From an uncultured Planctomycetaceae bacterium (lineage in GTDB: Bacteria; Planctomycetota; Planctomycetia; Planctomycetales; Planctomycetaceae), in NCBI GenBank assembly GCA_903924405.1, contig CAIYBH010000156.1:1-48648 (forward strand): a stretch of 48,648 nt of DNA, given 5' to 3'. Of this stretch, positions 13,101 to 20,300 are shown piece after piece; within the stretch, counting starts at the first letter, position 1; every line of letters begins with the position of its first letter. The notes under the pieces are model-generated. The model made no database searches, was not told the origin of the DNA, and saw nothing but the letters and a program-made list of their open reading frames with translations. Both the position numbers and the translations under genes were made by a program.

Positions 13101-16100
13101 AACCGGCACAAAACCAGTTGGCAGGGAGATTTGTAACATACCCGACAGGCTAACCTCTCCTGAAACATCTATTTGATCGTATCCCTCAGTTGTGTTTCCC
13201 ACCTGAATTCCGCGAATCTCAGTTTCGAGGAGCCCCCCAGTTCCCAGATTCAGTCCGCCCACTGCCATTGCGCCCGTGGGATTGCCCGGTACCACACGAC
13301 CTCCGCCGGCGGCCTGCACGCTCGCAGCAATGGCTCCTGTGCCGCTCAATCGGCCAGTTCCGGAAACTTCGGTGGGTGACACTGACGTTCCGAAATGCGT
13401 CAGGTTGCCGGTGACCAGAGTCGATCCGGTGTAGGTATTCGTCCCGCGCAGCGTCAGATCCGCGGCTTCGACGACCAGTCCGCCGGCTCCGGAGATGTTC
13501 CCGGACACATCAATACTCTGCCCCTGAACCGTCATGAGACCTGTGTCCAGAATCAGCGGCGCTGTCCAGTTGGTCACTTTGGAATTCAGGTTCAGGACCT
13601 GGGGCTGCGACAGGGTGATTTGTTCCATCCGCAGCGAAAATCCGGCATCCCCGGTCACATGCACGCCACTGGAAATTGCCAGCGGGAGTCCACTGAAATC
13701 AAAATCACCGCTGCTGGCTGTGTCATTGACAATCAGCGAGCCGACCTGCAGCCCCTGCAGATCATTCACGGTCGCAAAGTTACCGGAGAATCCTGTGGTC
13801 TGGTTATCAAAATGCAGATATCCGCCCGTCACCGGGCTCGCGTTCTCCAGCCAGTTGCCCGGGGTGCTCCATTTGTTGTCCACATCACCCTGCCAGTGCA
13901 GCATCTGGGGGCTGACGTTCAGGCTGACGTCATTGCCATCGCCGCCTTTGTAGCTGATGACCGCATTGTGACCCGTCCCCAGAAAGTTGTGCAGCACCGT
14001 ACCTTCGGGCATCCCGGCAAATGTGCCACCGACGGCATCGCTGCTATCATTGCTGATCAGAATCAATTCCTGTCCCGCTATCGGAAGAAATCCGTTCCGC
14101 CGCGAATAATTCAGCGTGCCGCCCAGCACCACGGACCCCGTCACCAGCAACTGTCCGTGCTTTGCGAATCCGTTGCCCGCATCGGCACCACCAATTGGAA
14201 ATTCCAGAATACTGCCAGCCTGGGCGGTCAGACTACCCGTGCTGAAGACTGAGGCCTGCCCGTCCGGTCCGTCTGTCGCAACGATGCGCCCGTTCTCCGC
14301 CACGGTGACCGCTGCCTGAATACTGCCGCTCCCCTGCAGGCGTCCCCAAACTGTGGTTGGGGACGTCGTGGACCCCGTCACATTCCACACGCCATGCACT
14401 TCGGTCCAGCCTGTCCAGGTACTTGCAGATGTCAGGGCACTAACCTGCCCCATTAAAATGACGTTGCCGGTTCCGCTGATCACGCCATTGATAGTGTTGG
14501 TGTGGTTTCCTCCCTCATTAAAGAGGTCGACAACCAATTCGTACCCCTGCAGGTCGATCGGTGAATTCCACACTGCCGGAGTGTTAGTCAACAGCGCAAT
14601 CGTAGACGGTGACTTGAGGCGAACATCCGCGAAGTTCACCAGCACTCCGTCGCCGAAAGACTCAAATGCCCCAAACCCCCGATACCCTCCCAGACGCGAA
14701 AGCGTGATGGCGTTGCCCTGAAATTCAAAGTCTCCTGCTGCGGACGAATCGAGAACCGTGATGGAGGCTTCCAGATCCACGAGTGTATTGTTCGTCTGGA
14801 AGCGACCGGCAAATCCCGGCGTCGTTGGGTCGAAAATCAGAAATGCACCGGTGGCTGGGACGACACCTTCCTGCCAGTTCTCGCTGTCTCCCCAGTCCGC
14901 ACTGACGTCACCCTGCCAGTGCAGAACCTGAGGCAGCACTTTCAGACTGACGTCGTTGCCGTCACCCCCCTTGTAAGAGATCACCGCGTCGTGAGCCGTG
15001 CCAAGGAAATTGGGAATCACAGCATGTTCCGGCAGCCCCGCAAATGTGCCGACGACCTTGTCCGTGCCATCGTTGCTGATCACGATCATCTCAGCGCCGA
15101 CCGTCGGTACGAAACCAAAGTTGGGGACGTAAACAGGGTTGAATTCTCCTGCCAGCTTCACAGTGCCCGTAACACTTACCTGGGAATACTGCTCATAATT
15201 GTTCCCGGGCGTGGGGCCGAAGATCGTGATGTCCAGCGCGCTCCCGGACTGCATGTCGAGATCCCCGGTTCTCAGCACGGCTGACTTGTATAACTTTAAA
15301 AGCCCCGGCGAAACTCGCCCACCAGCCTGCGCGATCACGGGAGCATTCACGAATCCCTGGCCTGCCAGTACCCCCCCGTCTCGGACCGCCGTGGGCGAAA
15401 CAATCGATCCATCGACCCGCAGGATTCCATAAATATCCGTCGGGCCCGTATACGTATTAGTCGCGGTCAGTCGAATCGCGTCACCTTGAAATTCAATGCC
15501 GCCGGTTCCACTGATCACCCCATTAACATCCGTATGTGCGAGAAAATCTTCAAAATGCGGCCCGTAATACCTCATTCTCAGGGCGTTACTTTGTAGATCG
15601 ATTGGTGTATTCCATACGATGATGGATTGCCCATTGAAGGCAATTTCACTCAAGGGCTGTGAAAGAGTCACCCGATCGAGGTCGATCTGAATCTCGCCCT
15701 TTTCACCAAAGATATTGAAAATGTCGTACAGCCAAACAGCATTACCACTGATCGAAAACTGGTCCGCTGGAGCTGTGTAAGGGGCGTTCAGCCAGAAGTC
15801 TCCCGTCAGTCCCTCGATGTCGTTCACCGATTCAAAATTGCCCTGAGCCCTCTGCCACAGGTTCAGAATCACATTGCCGGCGGGAGCAGAACGATCGGTC
15901 CATTCCTCTCCCTCTTTGTACCAATCCCAGTTATCGGGGTTACTCCAGAGATTGTTTGATGTTCCGATCCAGTACAGTGGAGGTGGCCCAACACGCAGAC
16001 TCACATCATTCCCGTCGCCACCAGCATAGGTGATGGTCGCGATGTTTTCAGTTCCCGGAAAACCGTAGAGTCTTTCACCTTCCGCTAACCCCGCAAACGT

Positions 16101-18491
16101 GCCAATGACCTTGTCAGTTCCATCATTGCTGATCAGGATCAACTCCTGCCCGGCTGACGGCGTGAATCCGCTGAATTGCTGGAAGCTCAGATTGCCGGCG
16201 AGAGTTACAGTGCCTGAAACCTGCAGGGCCCCGTGTGTTGCGGCTGTGGATCCTGCCGTGCTGCCGCCCACCGGAAACTCCAGCGTACTGCCGACCTGAC
16301 TCACCAGATTGCCTGTCTGCAGAATCGATGTCTGCTGGCCTCCACCCTGTATCGTCTGAATTCGTCCGCCATTAGCCACTGTCACCGGCGCCGCGATGGT
16401 GCCCTTGCCCAGCAGAATTCCCCCATTCCCCACGGTCGTGGAGGAAACAGAGCTCCCGTCCATCACGAGAGTTGATTTCAGAGTGGTTGGGCCCGTGAAG
16501 GTGTGCGCGGCATTTGTCGAAAACGATCCGGCCTGAAACGTCACACCGCCCGTTCCACTGATCACACCCGACAATTCGGTGGTGCCACCCTGCAGAACCA
16601 GCCCAAATCCCTGCAGGTCAATCGGCGAACTCCAAAATGCCTTCGTTGCTGCTGGTGAAAACTCAAAAGTCTGGTTCGCTGATAAGGTGACACCCGCCAG
16701 ATTGATTCGCAATTCCGAATCCGCCTGAACGATCATCCCTGCGGTGACGGCCAGCGCGTTTCCACGCAACTCGAAATCGCCGACATTCGAATTGTCATTG
16801 ATACGAATCAGACCCACCTCAAGCCCGACAAGGTCGTTCTCTGTGAGAAATCGCCCGGCGAATCCCGTCGTGTTCACATCAAAACGCAATTCCATCCCGT
16901 TCACCGGGGCCCGGTTTTCCAGCCAGTTCCCGGGAGTGCTCCATTTGCCGTCCACATCCCCCTGCCAGTGCAGCAACGGTTCAGCGACCTGGTACACCTG
17001 CCCGGAAAAATTGCCGTTCAGACTGCTTGTCAGGACGCTCACGGAATTGGAAGAGCGATTGGCTGTCAATAAATCTCTCTTGCCATCCCCGTTGACATCA
17101 CCGCTCAGCACAGCATAAGGCGCAGTGGCTGTCCCGAACGTCTGTGCCCCCCAGAATGTGCCGTCACCTTTTCCGGAACGTACGCTGATGTTGTTACTGC
17201 CGCGATTGGCCGTGGCAAGGTCCAGATTCCCGTCACCGTCCAGATCCTTCAGCAGCACTGACCCCGGTTGTGTTCCCATGGAATATTGCTGCTGAGACTG
17301 AAACGTTCCGTCACCGTTTCCCTGCAGCACACTCACAACATTGCTGCCCAGTGCGGCAACGGCGAGATCCACTTTACCGTCGTTGTTCAGATCCCCATGC
17401 GTGATGGCTGTGGGCTGCGTTCCGGTTGCATAGGTCTGGATGGACTGAAATGTCCCGTTGCCGTTCCCCAGCAGCACTCCAACCGTATTGCCGGCATCGT
17501 GTGTCACGACAATGTCTGACTTGCCATCTCCATTCAGATCCGCCGCATCAATCGCAACCGGTGAAATTGCCGTGTTGAATGTCTGTTCACTCAAAAACGT
17601 CCCATCACCCTTCCCGGCAAGGATTGTGATCGAATTGTCTTTCGTGTTGACGATGGCCACGTCCAGTTTGCCATCACCGTTGAAGTCACCCGGGACCAGA
17701 TCGTTCGGATCACGACCGGTGGCGTGTGTCTGCTGCGCGGCAAACGATCCATTTCCGTTCCCCAGCAACACGCCGATCGTTTTGTCTTTCTGATTCGCAA
17801 CAAGGATATCCGGTTTTCCGTCACCATTCAGATCACTCAGTGCCACACCGCGTGGTTCACGTCCCGTTGAATAGGTCACCTGGGTTTGAAACGTGCCGTT
17901 TCCGTTTCCCAGCAGTATGCTGACGGTGCCCGTGGGAGTGACTGCTGTGTTGGCCACCACGAGGTCCGGAATATTGTCGCCATTCACATCACCGAGGGCC
18001 ATCGATTCCGGACCGCTGCCCACATCGAACGACTGATAACTCAGATAGGCCGGGATACTGCCTGGATTCACCAGACCCTTACCGGCGAGGTCTCGAATGG
18101 ACCCGTTGTCCACAAGGTTGAGGCCCAGAGTCCCGGCGCCGGCGATTCCTCCAACCGTCACCTGAAAATTCCGGTGGTCTCCACTGTCCGTGACAGTCAC
18201 TGTTGTGGATGTCACGCTGCCTGTCCGGATGACAGAAAAATCGGCCGCATCAACCCCGGTGACGACTTCACTGAAGACGATGTCAAACTTGACGCTTCCA
18301 CCAAGCGAAGTGTCGTACCCTGAGCCTCGCACCATCGACACCACCCAGGGAGACGCATCGGTCAGTAATGCGCGCGATTCCAGTCGCTGAATTGTTCGCA
18401 GCGACCGCGCACGGACTTGTCGTCGACGCATCGTCGAAGACCCACTGCGTGCCAGCCCACCGAACCACGCACTCAGCTTACGCTTCAACAT
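1107..18491 (-). CDS. Giant modular LEPR-XLL surface/secreted protein with metzincin-like protease and dockerin-like end
   Basis: A single 5794-residue frame without interruption. Order by approximate residue: LEPR-XLL segment LESRALLTD (36-45); Ig-like domain (45-155); FG-GAP/VCBS repeats with DxNxDGxxD calcium loops (155-502); four autotransporter-type beta modules, each beginning near LHWQGDV and ending GDGNDVSL (505-1851); right-handed beta-helix (1855-2470); six PKD domains, several with WGDG (2473-3098); RTX-like stretch (3100-3300); about 56 Asp-rich ~20-residue repeats (3306-4541); metzincin-like protease with HELGHLIGLRH (H4792, E4793, H4796, H4802) and candidate Met-turn DHLMGSG (M4840); PPC-like domain (4900-5080); PKD/cadherin-like and Fn3-like domains (5100-5600); two dockerin/EF-hand-type loops GDANGNGTVD and GDIDGNGLVT (5728-5772). 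The ATG at 18491 is preferred, with GGAG 10 bases upstream; a TTG at 18605 is also in frame but would place 38 residues before the usual LEPR-XLL leader. Likely an exported, calcium-binding cell-surface or matrix protein; its actual role is unknown. Confidence 0.93.
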   Translation of the reverse strand: MLKRKLSAWFGGLARSGSSTMRRRQVRARSLRTIQRLESRALLTDASPWVVSMVRGSGYDTSLGGSVKFDIVFSEVVTGVDAADFSVIRTGSVTSTTVTVTDSGDHRNFQVTVGGIAGAGTLGLNLVDNGSIRDLAGKGLVNPGSIPAYLSYQSFDVGSGPESMALGDVNGDNIPDLVVANTAVTPTGTVSILLGNGNGTFQTQVTYSTGREPRGVALSDLNGDGKPDILVANQKDKTIGVLLGNGNGSFAAQQTHATGRDPNDLVPGDFNGDGKLDVAIVNTKDNSITILAGKGDGTFLSEQTFNTAISPVAIDAADLNGDGKSDIVVTHDAGNTVGVLLGNGNGTFQSIQTYATGTQPTAITHGDLNNDGKVDLAVAALGSNVVSVLQGNGDGTFQSQQQYSMGTQPGSVLLKDLDGDGNLDLATANRGSNNISVRSGKGDGTFWGAQTFGTATAPYAVLSGDVNGDGKRDLLTANRSSNSVSVLTSSLNGNFSGQVYQVAEPLLHWQGDVDGKWSTPGNWLENRAPVNGMELRFDVNTTGFAGRFLTENDLVGLEVGLIRINDNSNVGDFELRGNALAVTAGMIVQADSELRINLAGVTLSANQTFEFSPAATKAFWSSPIDLQGFGLVLQGGTTELSGVISGTGGVTFQAGSFSTNAAHTFTGPTTLKSTLVMDGSSVSSTTVGNGGILLGKGTIAAPVTVANGGRIQTIQGGGQQTSILQTGNLVSQVGSTLEFPVGGSTAGSTAATHGALQVSGTVTLAGNLSFQQFSGFTPSAGQELILISNDGTDKVIGTFAGLAEGERLYGFPGTENIATITYAGGDGNDVSLRVGPPPLYWIGTSNNLWSNPDNWDWYKEGEEWTDRSAPAGNVILNLWQRAQGNFESVNDIEGLTGDFWLNAPYTAPADQFSISGNAVWLYDIFNIFGEKGEIQIDLDRVTLSQPLSEIAFNGQSIIVWNTPIDLQSNALRMRYYGPHFEDFLAHTDVNGVISGTGGIEFQGDAIRLTATNTYTGPTDIYGILRVDGSIVSPTAVRDGGVLAGQGFVNAPVIAQAGGRVSPGLLKLYKSAVLRTGDLDMQSGSALDITIFGPTPGNNYEQYSQVSVTGTVKLAGEFNPVYVPNFGFVPTVGAEMIVISNDGTDKVVGTFAGLPEHAVIPNFLGTAHDAVISYKGGDGNDVSLKVLPQVLHWQGDVSADWGDSENWQEGVVPATGAFLIFDPTTPGFAGRFQTNNTLVDLEASITVLDSSAAGDFEFQGNAITLSRLGGYRGFGAFESFGDGVLVNFADVRLKSPSTIALLTNTPAVWNSPIDLQGYELVVDLFNEGGNHTNTINGVISGTGNVILMGQVSALTSASTWTGWTEVHGVWNVTGSTTSPTTVWGRLQGSGSIQAAVTVAENGRIVATDGPDGQASVFSTGSLTAQAGSILEFPIGGADAGNGFAKHGQLLVTGSVVLGGTLNYSRRNGFLPIAGQELILISNDSSDAVGGTFAGMPEGTVLHNFLGTGHNAVISYKGGDGNDVSLNVSPQMLHWQGDVDNKWSTPGNWLENASPVTGGYLHFDNQTTGFSGNFATVNDLQGLQVGSLIVNDTASSGDFDFSGLPLAISSGVHVTGDAGFSLRMEQITLSQPQVLNLNSKVTNWTAPLILDTGLMTVQGQSIDVSGNISGAGGLVVEAADLTLRGTNTYTGSTLVTGNLTHFGTSVSPTEVSGTGRLSGTGAIAASVQAAGGGRVVPGNPTGAMAVGGLNLGTGGLLETEIRGIQVGNTTEGYDQIDVSGEVSLSGMLQISLPTGFVPVGGEAFVLIQNDGSDAVKGAFDGRPEGSLITVGDVTFSISYSAGDGNDVSLTTMYVTYVVSSTANSGQGSLSAAITNANTHPGNDVIVFQVSGAIDGPFPTITNPVQILGNSAPGYVGTPVVQLRGETAGDVHGLQFGAGTGSSRVQGLSITGFTGSGLWISAGHVAVRGNWIGVNPAGAKAANKGHGVAVQSGSVSIGGHTAADRNVISGNQQEGILIWSSTDAVKEITGNYIGTNVAGTEAMGNGWSGIAIVAGGSGVIVGGDSTAGYGNLISGNQGSGIVLDSAGAGNRISGNYIGTNAAGSLSLGNGYVYNASAGIAVMNMENRTVIIGTDGNGTGDAGEGNLVSGNYVSGIQILEFQTAGSHIIAGNRIGVDAGGTAVLPNRGHGLHIQSASFNRIGTNADGTSDADEANVISGNRNAAAVNAGDYASGILIEDVTGATPLDNLISGNFIGTDRKGIASLGNQGDGITIRSAMGTIVGVPDATESNSIVRPGGNMIRFNRGAGVRISGTLLEGLATEQFTTLRGNSFQSNALLAVDAGESGPTLNNLDDQTRDFPILTSATIEGTNLILTGFAPAGATVEFYLNSPRAGQVFGEGVRLIGRMVEGGATDSDTETGTYGPKVRNIQVSDTEITQNRFLVTIPLSEGIDNGVQLTAIVAGDVSEFSPLILIGEQGSVVAPEVTLDVTAAQLPWTQAEGEQFSLSGSFYDPDSRAWTATVDYGDGDGPVQLALTASKSFDLQHRYTTPGTYVVTVLVTDNGLATGTATLTVHITNEIPKAQFDTFTLTRTVNEGETVSLAGSFTDGGGAHVVLVEWGDGNTSTLTLASGVSTFSTTHTYTDDTNSAGSVTASDIYSVRITIRDSAEATGLTSPDGLFLIDVTNVVPEFSAVTLNGQNPGTADVLTLVEGDTLVLTGILTDPGTTDEHRLRITWGDGETSLVTLPVGDRQFQGLTGLSHVYRNDDEDGLYTVQLELWDDDQPLSVATWIRTIAVTNQSPTSIQLTPVPSLIDEAGTVSIAGTFSDAGIEDGHQVRVIWGDGSPDSILNLAAGVTSFSGDSLTHQYLNNPSGASTYTIQVEISDLDNSLAWGTGSTSVTVRNVAPVVSALRVVRADGQSGVIAEGDAVTVTGSFSDVSPLDRHLVMMNWGDGRQSAATVDAMTRTFTATHVYYDNYVAAAITATVTDGQYSGSVFNADGGEATSAAVFQTVTNVAPTAVIAPVAGSTPTVTQLTVDVVDPGLDDLSTLSYLWEINGSDGYETKGTSRILTFDSTEYYAPLIRVTVQDKDGGSGSFTVVAIFGTTASETITVFTTSFMRSESGSGDPDGGSAPAAPIGGGFTWPNQILVLGFGGEDLLDASNLPSTHLAILDGGQQQDYLIGGAGADIFYPNDGNDSVDGGAGDDRFVLTPNSTLTVIDTSGFNTLDFSRSAFSDGSGITFDLTKIRNSGLPDADLDAQVVSTVGTSHIVAAFGTFQQLIGSTYGDSLTARSGATVYGGAGADTLYVGSNTTGVTLNGGADDDFLVVSGTDISGLTFGGDDGLDVMRNLGTITDLTFGGGADDDILENTGSITGTLIFGGDDGLDILTNTGSIGVLNFNGGADDDIFINNGSAATLLTYGGDSDILLNTPGTIGTLVFSGDSGADIFANLGTITTLTFTGGADDDVFVNVGTMTSLNFGGDDDVLLSNCGTIGTIGTLVFSGDDGADVLQNLGVITSLTFNGGADDDVLSNLIGGTLAGLVFGGDDGSDLLRNEGVIADLLFSGGADDDILLNTSGGAVQGLAFGGDDGSDLLTNYGSIDGLTFTGGADDDVLTNFGSLVGTLLFTGDAGADILQNSGTLATLTFSGGADDDIFVNLASGLAGGITFAGDDGIDVFQNSGDVATLSFGGGADDDLLVNQAGAEITTLVFGGDRELNSSGGLSQISNFADDGTDTLLNFGSVGTLTFFGGADDDVLVNQLTGTVTALSFGGDDGVDSLRNTGHVTTLTFGGGADDDTLINTGTIFGTLVFGGDREFDSAGNLQGISTAADDGVDTFANYGTVQSLQFTGGADDDVLLNQTGASISTLVFQGDTGSDVLRNDGLVATLTFSGGADDDVLINTGASITTLLFGGDAGNDILYNTGASVGALTFDGGADDDVLLNTGSGLSSLEFAGGADNDILQNSGNGITELVFSGDHGSDILRNTGNSISTLVFGGGADDDVLFSSGELLGGIVFGGDIDASTGAMIAGTNRGNDLLIVQGSGAGSTGTVIVFRGDDGADAFRYSASGFAALTFEGGADDDVFQTNTDYAAKITFSGGADDDVLENNGLGVTELVFNGDSGNDTLYNNGHQLPGLIFHGGSDDDTLVNTGSELTGLVFTGDSGADVLVNTGNDLSGVTFNGGADDDVFQNSGTSLTLLTFYGDAGDDRFLNRATAVQLNDVVFHGDAGADILLNYAGGVTDLTFAGGADDDIFQNSGVSVSGLLFEGGADDDVFLNQSAGAITDLTFGGDDGGDTLLNTGAIIDLLFGGGADDDILVNRGTVTTLIFGGDQELASGGLGAVIDAADDGSDTLLNDGAVTVLQFSGGADDDLLVSNGPVGTLTFEGGADDDTLQNNGQVVSLLFEGGADDDVFYNNADGAGSLLFRGDDGVDTFVNKGSDVLVLTFTGGADSDTLRVHGTGIGTLVFEGGADIAGDSFHYNATGSAGSSVTYNAGPGDDYFAWRGSADTLTYNGGAGADQAIILGSGNLTLDGGTGDDTFYFQSNPQADVLLVETYAGAADDSRDTLDFSAFSGGALNLDLRLIAKQSQSSVFAITLSDGNGIENVIGTPLADVISGNSRDNGISGARYGEDFSGSAAGTRGTTQWVLLDFDTWTEDGEHVYTDDERLAIATRIETVYRGPDAQSPWFDVRVVLNRSEIPVADGEFALIDFNRTPDFGRPGGLASEIDPGNLNYGGTAIVQVNGLLGGVITAEDISEEGGDAGQDKADLRPVGDEEIGASKPAATSENFILLSAKIGAHELGHLIGLRHQDSFGPIGFGLHDPPGSAAYKPVYAGPVAGVETFDHLMGSGASVGSDRFNDLKDLFFGERELIKLGYAFSDVTATITDEATSPHSTAATSQPLTLITVDVPNTLTRGLNASRALYVQMQSVEGTIAVDSHTGKSENDWYSFTGTAGTILNVEVYSNSLVRYGTGVDDYVDSITRVWYEEAGILTLVPFYGSEAINDDIFEPTDSSIVDLVLPRTGTYYIEVDTFSRDPADPLFDPTHPSSPLNPANPGNILGYPELLDRFLDTRDDTDAGHYHLFISGFASASATDGVDTIVGYGGIDTIDGGSGDSYALTLDPGAMGTTTEGSGFSRTLTLVDRAAISWSGSTVNYGDGSGEQPLVVDSSGTFVLDHIYADDGLWTVTMNIQDDIGQTLTTTLQVSVSNEAPTILTLSGPSAADERSTQTYSFTASDPGADTFVVEAISGGSRGIVSNVQLNTATGTGTFDVTFSAGSGTTVLSITLQDSDGASSGSTTLTVTVNNVNDAPTAIGVSADTIAENSATQTLIGTLSATDPDTGDSFTWTLVSGAGAADNASFLIDGSTLKSNAVFDYETRSVYSVRVRTTDAGGLWYEQVLAITVTDVEEDVTLPVSRITTLPNAISSPTITLTATGSDPGANATGIREYDFYYSTGGAFSRIGTSPAASPTIVFVPAANTTYWFRSIATDHAGNEESKSSSDTWTRVGDITPPSSTVTAVSSNSSGRISLQISGNKQSGAKLSEFDVYVMLDGAAATLIGTCTATSSGVGQFLGSMSWQGKLDGVSHTYSFYSRARDLSGNVEAAPVGSDVSLTATFAAASLTATGIDVQKGANQRSYVRYLDVLFSDDPSALLATGRVAVERFSISAASAAAGTGSAVTGYSVATSGNNLKLDFGASGIGGQQQNGDGFYRVRLDVNGNGVFTDSGDAAFEFFRLYGDANGNGTVDVADTNLISSQVGRSGANLDGDIDGNGLVTITDRTHSIRQRGRKLLGWMLSLLDD
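4870..8575 (-). repeat. About 56 tandem ~60-bp coding repeats (GGADDD / GDDGxD units)
   Basis: Within the giant gene, units of 20-22 residues follow the pattern x-L-x-F-x-G-G-A-D-D-D-x-L-x-N-x-G-x-(I/V)-x. Type A carries GGADDD and type B carries GDxGxD. For roughly the first 29 units A and B mostly alternate, giving a ~40-residue super-repeat. Four type B units carry a 15-17-residue insertion; three of these (near 7330, 7035 and 5480) share the pattern GGD-(R/Q)E-x-x-S-x-G-x-L then ADDGxD. Aligned L/F, Asp and Asn-x-Gly positions suggest a beta-solenoid with Asp and Asn ladders. It resembles RTX repeats but has a longer unit than the classical nine-residue GGxGxDxUx. Confidence 0.9.
12940..16980 (-). 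repeat. Four ~1-kb autotransporter-type beta-strand modules
   Basis: Four successive modules of about 320-350 residues start near 16980, 15980, 14923 and 13902. Each opens with a WQGDV...W...NW segment (second copy YWIGTSNNLW), continues through short Gly/Ser/Thr-rich strands with NGVISGTGG-like and TNTYTG-like motifs, and closes with GDGNDVSL. This is the autotransporter-associated beta-strand (PATR) style of planctomycete surface proteins. The copies have diverged at the DNA level. Confidence 0.8.
16985..18030 (-). repeat. Tandem FG-GAP/VCBS repeats
   Basis: About seven units of ~48 residues each carry a D-x-N-x-D-G-x-x-D calcium-loop motif followed by LLGNGNGTF-like segments. These are typical of integrin-alpha-like beta-propeller blades, so the block probably folds as one seven-bladed propeller close to the N-terminus. 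Confidence 0.85.
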
Positions 18492-19302
18492 TTTCCAATT
18501 CTCCGCTACTTGCACCACAACCACAGACAGGCCGGCCCGCGATATGCTGCGATTCAATACAGGGCAACTCAGGGAAACCAGGGGCAGACAGGCAGGTGAT
18601 CCCAAATGTCCGACGCAACAGGCCCAATCTGCGAACAGCGCGACTCACCCCGGCCACGGGGCTGCGCACGGCATTCGTCGCCCTGCCGCCTTTGGCGTTG
18701 CTGCCAGAAAAAACGATCCCCCCTGATGTCGATTCTCAAAGATAATAGAAATACCTCATAGCCGTCTCAAGTATCAATCCTGTACTGAAACAGGTCTTTA
18801 GAGAAACTTAATTGGTCGGATGGACCTTTTTGCCCGGATCACCAGTGTTGCCCTGGTGCAGTGTTTTCCGGGTGCCAGGCACTGTTGTGCACGCACCGTT
18901 TTGCCTCGATTTCGTGCCGTCGGTCGTGCCAGCCGCAGGTGCCGGTCCATCTGCGGATGAATCCGAGGCATGCAGCGGTGCGAACCTTCGTGAAGCCCGA
19001 ACTGGTCAGTGCCCTTCAGCAGGGCGATTCCAGGTTCACAAATGTCGCCGCCGGACCGTCGGCCAGGTCTCGGTTGCTCTCTGCTGTTCTCAGGGGCCCA
19101 GGGCCAGACCCCTCCGATTTCGATCTGACTACGCCGCTGCTGCTCCGGCGAATTCGTGGCATGCTCAGACTGGCACACAACAACGGCGGAGGATCGCAGA
19201 TTCGTGCTTGCGGGATAGCCATCGGGGCCCGATTATGCGATGATCGCCCGCGTGGAAGTTCAGAGATTCCTCTGGTCCGGTTTGATGTGAATTGAAAGTG
19301 GC
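18492..19302. other. Divergent intergenic region, giant gene / EamA gene
   Basis: About 810 bases separate the two divergent genes. The only strong element seen is the 18742-18770 promoter. Several open frames cross 18800-19300 on both strands, but none looks like a known protein or has a good start. Near 18880 there is a GGTGCCAGGCAC-type imperfect palindrome, distantly reminiscent of the repeats at 45433-45727. Confidence 0.5.
18742..18770 (-). promoter_or_regulatory. Sigma70-type promoter for the giant gene
   Basis: On the minus strand TTGAGA (18770-18765) is followed by a 17-base spacer and TATTAT (18747-18742). Both boxes match the consensus well and the spacing is ideal. Transcription would begin near 18735, giving a leader of about 240 bases before the ATG at 18491. 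Confidence 0.6.
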
Positions 19303-20295
19303 ATGAGTATTTCCGGGAGCGGTGAAGCGGCGGCCCTGATGGCAGCGGCTCTGTGGGCCTGTTCAAGCTTATTCTATGCACGCGCACGCCTGACTGCCTG
19401 GCAGTTGAACTTCGGCAAGAACGTCCTTGCCTCCATCCTTCTGGTGGCACACTTACTGATCTGGACAACGCTGACGGGTTCAGATTTTCTCCAGGCAGAT
19501 GTCCGGAAACTGATTTACCTGTCACTCAGCAGTCTGACGGGAATCGTAATTGGCGATACCTTTTATTTTCGCAGTCTGCAGATTCTGGGACCGCGTCGAG
19601 CGTTGATTGTCTCCACGACCGCACCTCTGTTTGCCACTGCGATTGGCTGGATTCTGCTGAAGGAGTCTCTGTCGTTTGCAGCTTTGCTGGGAATTGGCGT
19701 GACGCTGGGGGGAGTCTCACTGGTCGTCTCTGAACGTTCCACCGCAGTGGAATCTTCCGGACACTATCCCGCTTCGGTGCGCATGGGGGTGCTCACTGGT
19801 CTGGCGGGATCGCTCTGCAACGCCATCGGAGCGACACTGAGTCACCTCGCGATGCAGCACTCGGTCGACCCGGGAGCGTCTGGTCGCGAGGCGCTGGAGG
19901 CGACCATGATCCGCGTGACGGTGGCCGCCATGATTTCCCTCATCATACTGACGATGAACGGTCAACTGCGCTCCACTGCTGTTGCCGCCTTTGAGCGGAA
20001 GGCCTTGAAGGTCTACTTCCCGGCTGTTGTCTGCGGGCCATGGCTCGGCATCTGGATGAGTCAGCTGGCCTATCGAAATTCCATGCTGGCGATCGCCATC
20101 ACTCTGGCAAGTACAATGCCGATTTTTGTACTGCCACTTGTCAGAGTCGTGTATGGGACGCGGATTACATGGCGAGGCTTTGCCGGTGCGGTGATTGCGA
20201 TCATCGGAGTTTATCTGACGGTCGCGGTCCAACCCGAGCTTCCCGGTTCTGTTCCTGTTGACCCACCAGAGATGCCATTACCTTTTCAGGAATAA
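19303..20295 (+). CDS. EamA/DMT-family transporter
   Basis: A 330-residue, strongly hydrophobic protein with about ten predicted membrane segments in two homologous halves, the layout of the EamA (drug/metabolite) family. The first half ends around residue 145 (GIGVTLGGVSLVVSE), the second near 315 (GAVIAIIGVYLTVAV). It should be an inner-membrane exporter or uptake carrier for a small metabolite; the substrate cannot be read from sequence. The start is the ATG at 19303, with a weak GAAAGTGG upstream. The amidase gene begins 5 bases after its stop, so the two are probably co-transcribed. Confidence 0.88.
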   Translation: MSISGSGEAAALMAAALWACSSLFYARARLTAWQLNFGKNVLASILLVAHLLIWTTLTGSDFLQADVRKLIYLSLSSLTGIVIGDTFYFRSLQILGPRRALIVSTTAPLFATAIGWILLKESLSFAALLGIGVTLGGVSLVVSERSTAVESSGHYPASVRMGVLTGLAGSLCNAIGATLSHLAMQHSVDPGASGREALEATMIRVTVAAMISLIILTMNGQLRSTAVAAFERKALKVYFPAVVCGPWLGIWMSQLAYRNSMLAIAITLASTMPIFVLPLVRVVYGTRITWRGFAGAVIAIIGVYLTVAVQPELPGSVPVDPPEMPLPFQE

Positions 20296-20300
20296 CAGTG

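Noticed and set aside
13395..14252. Plus-strand frame of 285 residues
   Set aside because: Antisense shadow of the beta modules of the giant gene; no motif or start signal.
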